5,166 nucleotides of DNA from Pseudomonadota bacterium (lineage in GTDB: Bacteria > Desulfobacterota > Syntrophia > Syntrophales > JADFWA01), in contig JADFWA010000376.1 in assembly GCA_015222855.1 (NCBI GenBank), positions 1 to 5,166 of the forward strand. The letters are read 5' to 3'. The notes below the pieces were generated by a model. It did not search any database, was not told the origin of the DNA, and was given only the letters and a program-made list of their open reading frames with translations. Positions 1 to 4,385 of the stretch are shown in pieces (the first letter of the stretch is position 1; each line of letters opens with the position of its first letter). A program made the position numbers and the translations under genes.

Positions 1-25
1 GTAGGGGCGGGGTTTACCCCCGCCC
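1..25 (+). repeat. GTAG-headed REP-like palindrome, copy 1
   Basis: A GTAG tetranucleotide (1-4) is followed by an 8-bp hairpin: GGGCGGGG (5-12), loop TTTAC, CCCCGCCC (18-25). It differs from the copy at 594-618 at a single loop base (C17 instead of T). A GTAG foot plus a hairpin is the known substrate layout for RAYT nucleases such as E. coli TnpA-REP, and a RAYT gene begins 24 bp downstream. The repeat touches the window edge, so a partner copy may lie outside. Confidence 0.85.
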
Positions 26-48
26 GAAAACCATGGATTCACGCTTCC

Positions 49-546
49 ATGGAAATGATAAATATGCAGAGAATGAAAGGATACTCTGAACGCAAAAAAA
101 CCCGTTTGTCACGCCCGGCGTACCGCCAACCTAACGTATTTTCTCTCACCATCACAACGAATAATCGGTATCCGTGGTTTCGCCTGCACCCTGAACTGGC
201 CGATTCGGGGGTGCAGCTTCTGCGCCATATTGGTGCAAGCCGTGGGACAATGCTTTACGCCTGGTGCATTATGCCGGATCACATCCACCTCCTTCTGCGG
301 GACAACGACATCGTGGATTTTGTACGTCTCTTTAAGGGAAAAATGACACCGACGGCCTTTGCCAGGGAACCTGGACGTCGGCTGTGGCAGCGCAGTTTTT
401 ACGATCACGCTTTGCGAAAAGAAGAATCCCTGTCTGAGATTGCTCTCTACATATGGGGAAACCCTGTCCGAGCAGGAATAATTGACGGGTTCTCAAATTA
501 TGCCTGGTCCGGGTCTGAAGTCTGGCCTAATTGGCGGGAATTTTAG
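49..546 (+). CDS. REP-associated tyrosine transposase (RAYT, Y1/IS200-like superfamily)
   Basis: This 165-residue protein belongs to the Y1 HUH single-strand transposases that process REP palindromes. The metal-binding HUH motif is H78-I79-H80 in MPDHIHLLL. The probable nucleophile is Y118 in LWQRSFYDH, and the family hallmark YIWGNPVRAGI lies at 134-144. The conserved domain starts near residue 22 and the length is normal, so the gene looks intact. The start is uncertain. ATG 49 lies inside a small hairpin (31-52) and has no good Shine-Dalgarno sequence, while ATG 64 is preceded by GGAA at a spacing of 9 and ATG 73 is also possible. The gene is flanked by copies of one GTAG-headed palindrome (1-25, 546-570, 594-618), the arrangement called a REPtron. 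The last base of its TAG stop is the first base of the downstream palindrome. Such proteins usually do not move their own gene in the way an insertion sequence does; they are linked to spread of the palindromes. The family call is firm; the cleavage role is inferred from relatives. Confidence 0.92.
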   Translation: MEMINMQRMKGYSERKKTRLSRPAYRQPNVFSLTITTNNRYPWFRLHPELADSGVQLLRHIGASRGTMLYAWCIMPDHIHLLLRDNDIVDFVRLFKGKMTPTAFAREPGRRLWQRSFYDHALRKEESLSEIALYIWGNPVRAGIIDGFSNYAWSGSEVWPNWREF

Positions 547-570
547 GGCGGGGATAAACCCCGCCCCTAC
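546..570 (-). repeat. GTAG-headed REP-like palindrome, copy 2 (inverted)
   Basis: On the minus strand this reads GTAG (570-567) followed by GGGCGGGG, loop TTTAT, CCCCGCCC. It is the exact reverse complement of 594-618. Base 546 is also the last base of the RAYT stop codon, so the 3' end of the transposase mRNA folds into this hairpin. Copies 2 and 3, separated by 23 nt (571-593), make an inverted BIME-like pair. Confidence 0.88.
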
Positions 571-593
571 AATTGCAGAATCCCATGAGTCAA

Positions 594-618
594 GTAGGGG
601 CGGGGTTTATCCCCGCCC
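594..618 (+). repeat. GTAG-headed REP-like palindrome, copy 3
   Basis: GTAG (594-597) is followed by stem GGGCGGGG (598-605), loop TTTAT (606-610) and CCCCGCCC (611-618). It is identical to copy 2 in inverse orientation. The 23-nt spacer between copies 2 and 3 shows no further symmetry that I can see. Confidence 0.88.
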
Positions 619-634
619 ATTTCCCGATGGCATA

Positions 635-670
635 CCCGCCTGCCTCTCGCTGCAAGGCATGGCGGGCAGG
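635..670. repeat. Imperfect GC-rich inverted repeat
   Basis: CCCGCCTGCC (635-644) and GGCGGGCAGG (661-670) can pair in two registers of 6 bp each: CCTGCC with GGCAGG, or CCCGCC with GGCGGG. A short inner pairing TGCCT/AGGCA (641-645/655-659) is also possible. It lies in the 254-bp space between the RAYT gene and the DUF2283 gene. It could be a decayed palindrome; it has no GTAG head. Confidence 0.35.
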
Positions 671-677
671 AGCAATG

Positions 678-700
678 GCAAGGCTAAAGCCTTGCACTAC
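678..700 (-). repeat. Second family of GTAG-headed palindrome
   Basis: On the minus strand this reads GTAG (700-697), one T, then stem GCAAGGC, loop TTTA, GCCTTGC (695-678). The stem is 7 bp and perfect. The GTAG head and the TTTA loop match the RAYT-flanking palindromes, but the stem sequence is unrelated. I read it as a separate REP-like family sharing the same head signal. Confidence 0.7.
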
Positions 701-708
701 ATCTCTTT

Positions 709-728
709 GTGATCTTCACAGAGATCAC
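709..728. repeat. Small hairpin upstream of the DUF2283 promoter
   Basis: GTGATCT (709-715) and AGATCAC (722-728) form a perfect 7-bp inverted repeat around the 6-nt loop TCACAG. It ends 2 bp before the candidate -35 box at 731, so it could be an operator or simply an old palindrome. No U-tract follows on either strand. Confidence 0.35.
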
Positions 729-730
729 TG

Positions 731-757
731 TTGACCTGCCGGCATTGGTGTGATAAA
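731..757 (+). promoter_or_regulatory. Candidate sigma-70-like promoter for the DUF2283-fmdB unit
   Basis: TTGACC (731-736) resembles a -35 box. GATAAA (752-757) resembles a -10 box and is preceded by TGT, an extended -10 signature. The spacer is short at 15 bp; an alternative -10, TAAATT (754-759), gives 17 bp. The position, 40-50 bp before the start codon at 801, suits a short leader. Confidence 0.35.
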
Positions 758-800
758 TTTTATTCATTCTTCATTGAGTAGCGGGGAAAGGAACTATCGA

Positions 801-1016
801 ATGAGAATAATATATGATCCCGAAACAGACACGATGAGCATCATTCTTCGGGAAGCTCCTGTGAAGGAAAGTGACGAGCTACGGGAGGGACTCATAGTCG
901 ATTATGGAGAGGATGGCAAAGTCGTTTCCATAGAGTTGCTGGATGCCACAGAGAACATAGCCGAGCCTGAGGGTATACATTATGAACTGAAAGGCAGGAA
1001 AGCTGCTGTCTTATAA
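801..1016 (+). CDS. DUF2283 domain-containing small protein
   Basis: This 71-residue protein matches DUF2283 across its length. The pattern is an opening MRIIYDPETDTMSIIL, an acidic turn (VKESDELREG, 21-30), then LIVDYGEDGKVVSIELLDA (31-49). The frame is open from an ATG at 750, but I chose the ATG at 801: GGAAAGG (785-791) lies 9 nt upstream, and the family normally begins at this MxIxYD strand. The 17 extra residues would be unconserved. The family function is unknown. Some members sit beside DUF4258 proteins in toxin-antitoxin-like pairs, but no DUF4258 gene is visible here. The next gene starts 17 nt after the stop, so the two are probably co-transcribed. Confidence 0.88.
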   Translation: MRIIYDPETDTMSIILREAPVKESDELREGLIVDYGEDGKVVSIELLDATENIAEPEGIHYELKGRKAAVL

Positions 1017-1033
1017 AAACAAAGGAGCATAAT

Positions 1034-1237
1034 ATGCCTATATACGAATATGAATGTGTAAAATGTGGTCATGTCTTTGAAAAACTTCAGAAGGTCGGCG
1101 AGGGGAGTGAAGATTTGGAATGCCCGGAGTGCAAGACAAAAAATCCAAAGAAACTCGTTACCCGCTTCAGGACCAACCTCTGGTCAACTTTTCTTGACGA
1201 TATGGACAGGAAGGTAAGTCCGCATAAGTTTAAATAA
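1034..1237 (+). CDS. FmdB-family zinc ribbon protein
   Basis: This 67-residue protein begins MPIYEYECVKCGHVFE, the signature opening of the FmdB putative regulatory family. Two CxxC knuckles, C8/C11 and C30/C33 (ECPEC), form the expected zinc ribbon. The basic tail after residue 38 is variable in the family. The start is supported by AAAGGAG (1021-1027), 6 nt before the ATG. Its DUF2283 neighbour ends 17 nt upstream, suggesting one operon. The name comes from a gene next to formamidase in Methylophilus; most members have no proven role. I see nothing here that ties it to a substrate or target. Confidence 0.93.
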   Translation: MPIYEYECVKCGHVFEKLQKVGEGSEDLECPECKTKNPKKLVTRFRTNLWSTFLDDMDRKVSPHKFK

Positions 1238-1250
1238 AGGCTAAAGGCCA

Positions 1251-1329
1251 AGGGTACAGGGCTAAAGGTATTCGGTGGATTCGTCGCTATTCCTTCGTAA
1301 TTCACCCTTCACCTTTTACCTTGCACCCT
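1251..1329. repeat. Imperfect long inverted repeat between fmdB-like gene and hflX
   Basis: The G-rich arm 1251-1270 (AGGGTACAGGGCTAAAGGTA) and the C-rich arm 1310-1329 are complementary at 15 of 20 positions, with one further G-U pair. Both arms are made of loosely repeated AAAGG/AGGG words, so this is also low-complexity sequence. It could act as a weak terminator or be a degenerate intergenic repeat. No clear U-tract follows. The 120-nt space 1238-1357 otherwise holds only the hflX ribosome binding site. Confidence 0.4.
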
Positions 1330-1342
1330 ATACCTTTCTACT

Positions 1343-1348
1343 AAGGAG
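1343..1348 (+). promoter_or_regulatory. Shine-Dalgarno sequence that decides the hflX start
   Basis: AAGGAG (1343-1348) is followed after 9 nt by ATA at 1358 in the hflX frame. The in-frame stop TAA at 1349-1351 excludes any start further upstream. The next alternative start-like codon, ATT at 1367, is 18 nt away and too far. Confidence 0.65.
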
Positions 1349-1357
1349 TAAACTGAA

Positions 1358-2992
1358 ATAAACAAAATTCACGGCAATACGGCCGGTCTCAAGGCCGGAC
1401 AGATCAAAAGAATAAGACAGCTTTACAGGAGGAAAATCCCACCGGACAGCATCCTCACCCATGATCTCGCGAGGAACCTCACCGAACTCTCCCGGGAGAT
1501 AAACAGGCAGATAGGAATTCTCGTCAGCCGGAGCGGTGAGGTAAACTATGTCGTCATCGGAGATCACAGGGAGATAGTGATCCCCGACCTCGGCGCGTTC
1601 AGGGCTTCCTCCACACGCCTCAAGGGCCTTCGGCTCATTCATACACACTTAAATGGAGAAAAGCTCACGCGGGACGATCTCACCGATCTGGCGCTCCTCA
1701 GGCTCGATCTGGTCTGTGCCGTGGAGGCCGACCCCAGCGGCATTCCAGGGGTGGTACACACAGCCCACCTGATTCCCGAAAACCCGGAGGGGAAATACTG
1801 GCTCTTTCTGAGACCGGTTCGCCCGGCCGAAATGGACCTGAATTTCACCGATTTCATCCAGGCTCTCGAGGGAGAGTTCGCCAGGAAACAGAAGGCCAAA
1901 ACGGTCGATGCCGCCGAACGGGCCTTCCTTATAAGGGTGGAAACCGATCCACGCTGCGACAGTCAAAGTTCCATGGATGAATTGAAGGAGCTCGCCGGAT
2001 CATGCGGGGTTGAGGTTCTTGATTCCACCATCCAGTACCGGGATCGCATCGACCCGAAATTTCTCCTGGGAAAAGGGAAACTCTCGGAACTCATTATCAA
2101 GACGCTTCAGATGGGGGCAAATCTCCTTATCTTCGACCATGAACTCACCCCCGCCCAGATACGCGCTATCGCCGATTTTACCGAATTGAAGATTATCGAC
2201 CGCACCCAGTTGATACTTGACATCTTCGCCGGAAGGGCGCACAGCAGGGAGGGAAAGATACAGGTGGAACTCGCCCAGTTGAAGTACCTCCTCCCCAGAC
2301 TCACCACAAAAAACACCGCCATGTCCCGTCTCACAGGCGGCATCGGCGGCAGGGGGCCTGGAGAGACGAAGCTTGAGATCAATCGCAGGCGTGTCAGGGA
2401 TCAGATTCGTCGTCTGGAACAGGGTCTGAAGAATGTCCAGAAGGGAAGGAGGGAGCGCAGGGTAAAAAGGAGGAAGAAGGGGCTCCCGATCATCTCTATC
2501 ATCGGCTACACCAATGCGGGCAAGTCCACGCTTTTAAACACCATGACAAAAAGCAGGGTCTTCACGGAAGACCGCCTTTTTGCCACCCTCGACCCGAAAA
2601 GTTCAAGGCTCCGCTTCCCGAGGGACGCGGAGGCAATCATAACGGACACCGTCGGTTTTATCAGGGATCTTCCTAGGGAACTCTTTGCAGCATTCAGGGC
2701 AACCCTTGAAGAACTGAATGAAGCGGATGTCCTGCTTCATGTAATAGACGTAAGCAACCCCAACTTTGAGGGACAGATAACGGCGGTCGAAAAGATCCTG
2801 GAAGAGTTGAATGTAGCGAAGAAGCCGACCATCAGGATCTTCAACAAAGAGGACCGCTTCCCGGATAAAACGCTTCTCGAAAACCTCTGCCGCCGGTTTC
2901 AGGCAACGGCCATATCGGCGCTCAATTCGGAAACCCTCTCTCCTCTTATAGAAAAGATGGAGGGAATGATAATAAAAAATGTTGCATGGTGA
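1358..2992 (+). CDS. hflX: GTPase HflX, long form, probable non-canonical ATA start
   Basis: HflX is a cytoplasmic GTPase that binds the 50S subunit and can split stalled ribosomes. From ATA 1358 it is 544 residues, against about 426 in E. coli; the excess is an N-terminal domain of about 185 residues. The HflX domain starts near residue 189 (FLIRVETDPRCDS). Next come the glycine-rich GGIGGRGPGETKLE (327-340) and a basic coiled helix (343-375). The G domain has G1 GYTNAGKST (383-391), G2 FATLD (408-412), G3 DTVGF (430-434), G4 NKED (496-499, fits NKxD) and G5 SAL (520-522). The frame is open and family-like from 1352 on (NKIHGNTAGLKAGQIKRI), but the first GTG is at 1577 and there is no ATG, GTG or TTG before it. 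A start at GTG 1577 would remove 73 conserved-looking residues and has AGGGAG only 3 nt away. An ATG-to-ATA sequence error is the main alternative. Residues 47-107 resemble a JAB/RadC-type fold (E47, HTH 95-97, TRDD 104-107). The GTPase call is very firm; the start is inferred. Confidence 0.93.
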   Translation: MNKIHGNTAGLKAGQIKRIRQLYRRKIPPDSILTHDLARNLTELSREINRQIGILVSRSGEVNYVVIGDHREIVIPDLGAFRASSTRLKGLRLIHTHLNGEKLTRDDLTDLALLRLDLVCAVEADPSGIPGVVHTAHLIPENPEGKYWLFLRPVRPAEMDLNFTDFIQALEGEFARKQKAKTVDAAERAFLIRVETDPRCDSQSSMDELKELAGSCGVEVLDSTIQYRDRIDPKFLLGKGKLSELIIKTLQMGANLLIFDHELTPAQIRAIADFTELKIIDRTQLILDIFAGRAHSREGKIQVELAQLKYLLPRLTTKNTAMSRLTGGIGGRGPGETKLEINRRRVRDQIRRLEQGLKNVQKGRRERRVKRRKKGLPIISIIGYTNAGKSTLLNTMTKSRVFTEDRLFATLDPKSSRLRFPRDAEAIITDTVGFIRDLPRELFAAFRATLEELNEADVLLHVIDVSNPNFEGQITAVEKILEELNVAKKPTIRIFNKEDRFPDKTLLENLCRRFQATAISALNSETLSPLIEKMEGMIIKNVAW

Positions 2993-3000
2993 ATACTTCA

Positions 3001-3050
3001 CCCCTCACCTTAATCCTCTCCCCTCAAGGGGAGAGGGCCGGGGTGAGGGG
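3001..3050. repeat. Two-tier GC-rich hairpin after hflX; possible bidirectional terminator
   Basis: The outer arms CCCCTCACC (3001-3009) and GGTGAGGGG (3042-3050) are perfectly complementary. Inside them CCTCTCCCC (3015-3023) and GGGGAGAGG (3028-3036) form a second perfect 9-bp stem with a TCAA loop. This CCCCTCACC/CTCTCCCC arrangement is a repeat type I recognise as widespread in proteobacterial intergenic DNA. It starts 8 bp after the hflX stop and lies between convergent genes, so it may help end both transcripts, although no U-tract follows. Confidence 0.75.
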
Positions 3051-3058
3051 GTTATCCT

Positions 3059-3081
3059 TTCCCCTCGATGGGAGAGGGGAA
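3059..3081. repeat. Second C-rich/G-rich hairpin between convergent genes
   Basis: TTCCCCTC (3059-3066) and GAGGGGAA (3074-3081) form a perfect 8-bp stem with the 7-nt loop GATGGGA. Its CCCCTC/GAGGGG words echo the hairpin at 3001-3050, so it may be a partial second copy. It ends 14 bp from the SDR stop codon and could serve as that gene's transcript end. Confidence 0.6.
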
Positions 3082-3095
3082 TATATAGAATCCCG

Positions 3096-3887
3096 TCACA
3101 TGACCCCCTTATACCATCCACCATCAATCTGAATGGCGGCGCCTGTAATATATCCGGCCAGCTCCGATGCCAAAAAGGTCACCAGGGCGGCAAACTCCTC
3201 CGATGTCCCAAGCCTTCCCATCGGTATCTCCGACTCCCACCCTTTTATAATCTTCTCCGGCGTTGTATTTTTCTTTTCGGCAACGACCTTTGACAGGCTT
3301 TTCACCCTTTCTGTCATGGTATATCCGGGACATACGTTGTTGACCGTTACGTTATAGGGCGCCAGTTCATTTGACAGGGATTTGGCAAGACCTATAACCC
3401 CGGAACGGACGGTATTGGAAAGGATCAGGCCATCAATCGGCTGTTTTACCGCAATGGACGTCATATTGATTATGCGCCCCCACCTCTTCTCCTTCATTGT
3501 CGGAACAACCTCGCGGGTCATGGCAATCGTGCTCAGCAGATTGAGCCTGAAACCGTATTCCCAGAGTTTATCATCTATCTCAAGAAAGGTTACCGAAGGG
3601 GGGCCGCCGGCATTGTTGACCAGTATATCCACGGTACCGTAATGCTCAATGGACTTCCGAACGAATCCACTCGCCTGTTCGGTATCCGTAAGGTCGGCGG
3701 GAATGGCCAGCACCTCGCCACCCGTCTCTTTTTTGATCTCCTCCGCCGCCTCCGGAAGGTGGGGATCATCAAGGGCGCAAATGGCAATCTTTGCCCCCTC
3801 TCTCGACAGCTCAGTGGCCACGGCCCTCCCAAGCCCCATACTGCCTCCGGCAACAAGCGCGACTTTATCCTTCAATCCTAAATCCAT
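3096..3887 (-). CDS. SDR-family oxidoreductase with atypical active site
   Basis: This 263-residue protein has a complete Rossmann-fold SDR layout. The nucleotide-binding AGGSMGLG is at 13-20 (the usual leading Thr is Ala), with D65, NNAG at 91-94, S144 in NMTSIAV, the segment PGYTMTERV at 187-195, and IDGGW near the C-terminus. The catalytic YxxxK is missing. Aligned on the following VIG, the site reads SNTVR, putting S157 at the Tyr position and R161 at the Lys position. The surrounding LSNTVRSGVIGLAKSL pattern is one I recognise from a consistent subgroup resembling beta-ketoacyl-ACP reductase (FabG), so this is probably lineage-typical rather than fresh damage. The substrate cannot be inferred. 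The start is well supported by AGGAGGG (3898-3892), 4 nt before the ATG. The gene converges on hflX, and a promoter is visible at 3929-3957. Confidence 0.93.
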   Translation of the reverse strand: MDLGLKDKVALVAGGSMGLGRAVATELSREGAKIAICALDDPHLPEAAEEIKKETGGEVLAIPADLTDTEQASGFVRKSIEHYGTVDILVNNAGGPPSVTFLEIDDKLWEYGFRLNLLSTIAMTREVVPTMKEKRWGRIINMTSIAVKQPIDGLILSNTVRSGVIGLAKSLSNELAPYNVTVNNVCPGYTMTERVKSLSKVVAEKKNTTPEKIIKGWESEIPMGRLGTSEEFAALVTFLASELAGYITGAAIQIDGGWYKGVM

Positions 3888-3928
3888 TTTACCCTCCTGA
3901 AAATTTTTTCAGATTTCAGCCTTTAGCA

Positions 3929-3957
3929 TTCATAACAAATCCTGACAGCACAGTCAA
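3929..3957 (-). promoter_or_regulatory. Sigma-70-like promoter of the SDR gene
   Basis: Read on the minus strand: TTGACT (3957-3952), a 17-bp spacer, then TATGAA (3934-3929). The boxes match the consensus at 5/6 and 4/6 with ideal spacing. The start codon is about 42 bp downstream of the -10 box, giving a short leader that contains the strong AGGAGGG ribosome binding site. Confidence 0.6.
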
Positions 3958-3966
3958 TCCTGTCTG

Positions 3967-3980
3967 CAAAACATCAAAAA
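3967..3980 (+). repeat. 14-nt direct repeat, left copy
   Basis: CAAAACATCAAAAA occurs here and again at 4113-4126. The two copies bracket the GTAG palindrome pair at 4016-4080 almost symmetrically (35 and 32 nt away). GTCAATC (3953-3959 and 4093-4099) and GACATT (3983-3988 and 4133-4138) recur around the copies, so a longer degenerate duplication is likely. Confidence 0.6.
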
Positions 3981-4015
3981 TAGACATTGAAAATAAAGTC
4001 TGTCCTCCCCATCCC

Positions 4016-4038
4016 GTAGGACAGCCGTCTCGGCTGTC
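4016..4038 (+). repeat. Third family of GTAG-headed palindrome, copy A
   Basis: GTAG (4016-4019) is followed by stem GACAGCCG (4020-4027), loop TCT and CGGCTGTC (4031-4038), a perfect 8-bp hairpin. It pairs with the inverted copy at 4058-4080 across a 19-nt spacer. The two copies differ at three positions, two of which form one swapped base pair in the stem. Confidence 0.85.
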
Positions 4039-4057
4039 TAAACGATTCACCATTATG

Positions 4058-4080
4058 GACAGGCGGGACGCCTGTCCTAC
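4058..4080 (-). repeat. Third family of GTAG-headed palindrome, copy B (inverted)
   Basis: On the minus strand this reads GTAG (4080-4077), then GACAGGCG, loop TCC, CGCCTGTC. The stem is perfect. Relative to copy A, a C-G pair has become G-C with both partners changed, which preserves the hairpin. Together with copy A it forms a BIME-like head-to-head unit like the one at 546-618. Confidence 0.85.
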
Positions 4081-4112
4081 TGTGTTGGAAGGGTCAATCT
4101 CTATTTTACCTC

Positions 4113-4126
4113 CAAAACATCAAAAA
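4113..4126 (+). repeat. 14-nt direct repeat, right copy
   Basis: This is a second exact copy of CAAAACATCAAAAA (first at 3967-3980). It ends 4 bp before the candidate -35 box of the RNA at 4131. Confidence 0.6.
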
Positions 4127-4130
4127 ACTA

Positions 4131-4157
4131 TTGACATTTTTGTCCCCTTGCTTTAGT
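4131..4157 (+). promoter_or_regulatory. Candidate promoter for the structured RNA
   Basis: TTGACA (4131-4136) is a perfect -35 box. The -10 is weak: TTTAGT (4152-4157) matches 4/6 but with a 15-bp spacer, and the hexamer at 17 bp (TAGTTA) is poor. No protein gene follows before the terminator at 4342, so it would serve the RNA. Confidence 0.4.
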
Positions 4158-4164
4158 TAATGTG

Positions 4165-4379
4165 AAAATTTGCTTTTAAAGGTTTCCTGAAAATGATTCG
4201 TGGTTCAAGAAGAGAGTTCAAGAATTTAATCAACCTGTTATTGCGCCTGCCCGGCCTCACTCTTCTTCTGCAGGGATTGTACCCTGCGCCCATCGTTTTT
4301 AGGAAAGACAAAGGATAAAACAAAAAGACAGGGAAATTCCTAAAGGCCATGGGTGTGAAAATCCATGGCCTTTTTATTT
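4165..4379 (+). ncRNA. Candidate structured non-coding RNA, 6S-like
   Basis: There is no credible ORF here, yet a promoter-like site lies upstream and a strong terminator ends the unit. TTTCCTGAAAATGAT (4183-4197) pairs over all 15 positions with 4292-4306, with two G-U pairs, as a closing stem. Inside, AAGAAGAG (4207-4214) pairs with CTCTTCTT (4260-4267). GCAGGG (4270-4275) and CCCTGC (4282-4287) form a hairpin on the 3' side of the resulting central bubble. A long closing stem, an open centre with a 3'-side hairpin and an apical arm is the layout of 6S RNA, the RNA that mimics an open promoter and binds RNA polymerase. The flanks CTGAAAATGATTCG and CCCTGCGCCCATC also resemble E. coli 6S around its closing stem. 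Against 6S: the core is only 124 nt (6S is usually 160-200) and the apical arm is weakly paired. A leader RNA controlling the gene at 4452 is the alternative. The 5' end is approximate. Confidence 0.55.
4342..4379 (+). terminator. Rho-independent terminator
   Basis: AAAGGCCATGG (4342-4352) and CCATGGCCTTT (4363-4373) form a perfect 11-bp stem with a 10-nt loop. The U-tract TTTTTATTT (4371-4379) follows. The tract is on the 3' side for plus-strand transcripts only, so it terminates the RNA and not a minus-strand gene. It lies 72 bp before the oxidoreductase start codon. Confidence 0.9.
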
Positions 4380-4385
4380 GAAAAA

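Noticed and set aside
109..408. Minus-strand open frame inside the RAYT gene
   Set aside because: It lies wholly under a well-recognised transposase and has no family-like sequence.
1..700. CRISPR array made of the repeated GC-rich units
   Set aside because: The copies are in mixed orientation, spacings are irregular, and each is a GTAG-headed hairpin next to a RAYT gene; no cas gene is seen.
482..712. Plus-strand open frame of 76 codons after the RAYT gene
   Set aside because: It overlaps the RAYT 3' end and reads through two GTAG palindromes and other hairpins; low-complexity sequence with no recognisable domain.
801..1237. Toxin-antitoxin pair from DUF2283 plus neighbour
   Set aside because: The neighbour is an FmdB zinc ribbon, not a DUF4258 or other toxin-like protein.
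1649..1966. Minus-strand open frames opposite the hflX N-terminal region
   Set aside because: The opposite strand encodes the conserved hflX frame, and these have no ribosome binding site or domain signature.
2979..3293. Plus-strand open frame spanning the hflX end, hairpins and SDR 3' end
   Set aside because: It crosses two palindromes and lies antisense to the SDR gene; no protein-like pattern.
4165..4341. Known metabolite riboswitch ahead of the oxidoreductase gene
   Set aside because: I looked for hallmark words of TPP, FMN, cobalamin, SAM, glycine, c-di-GMP, fluoride and T-box RNAs and found none.
4153..4350. Minus-strand 65-codon frame across the RNA region
   Set aside because: Its start is inside the terminator stem, it has no ribosome binding site, and the paired segments of the RNA explain the sequence better.
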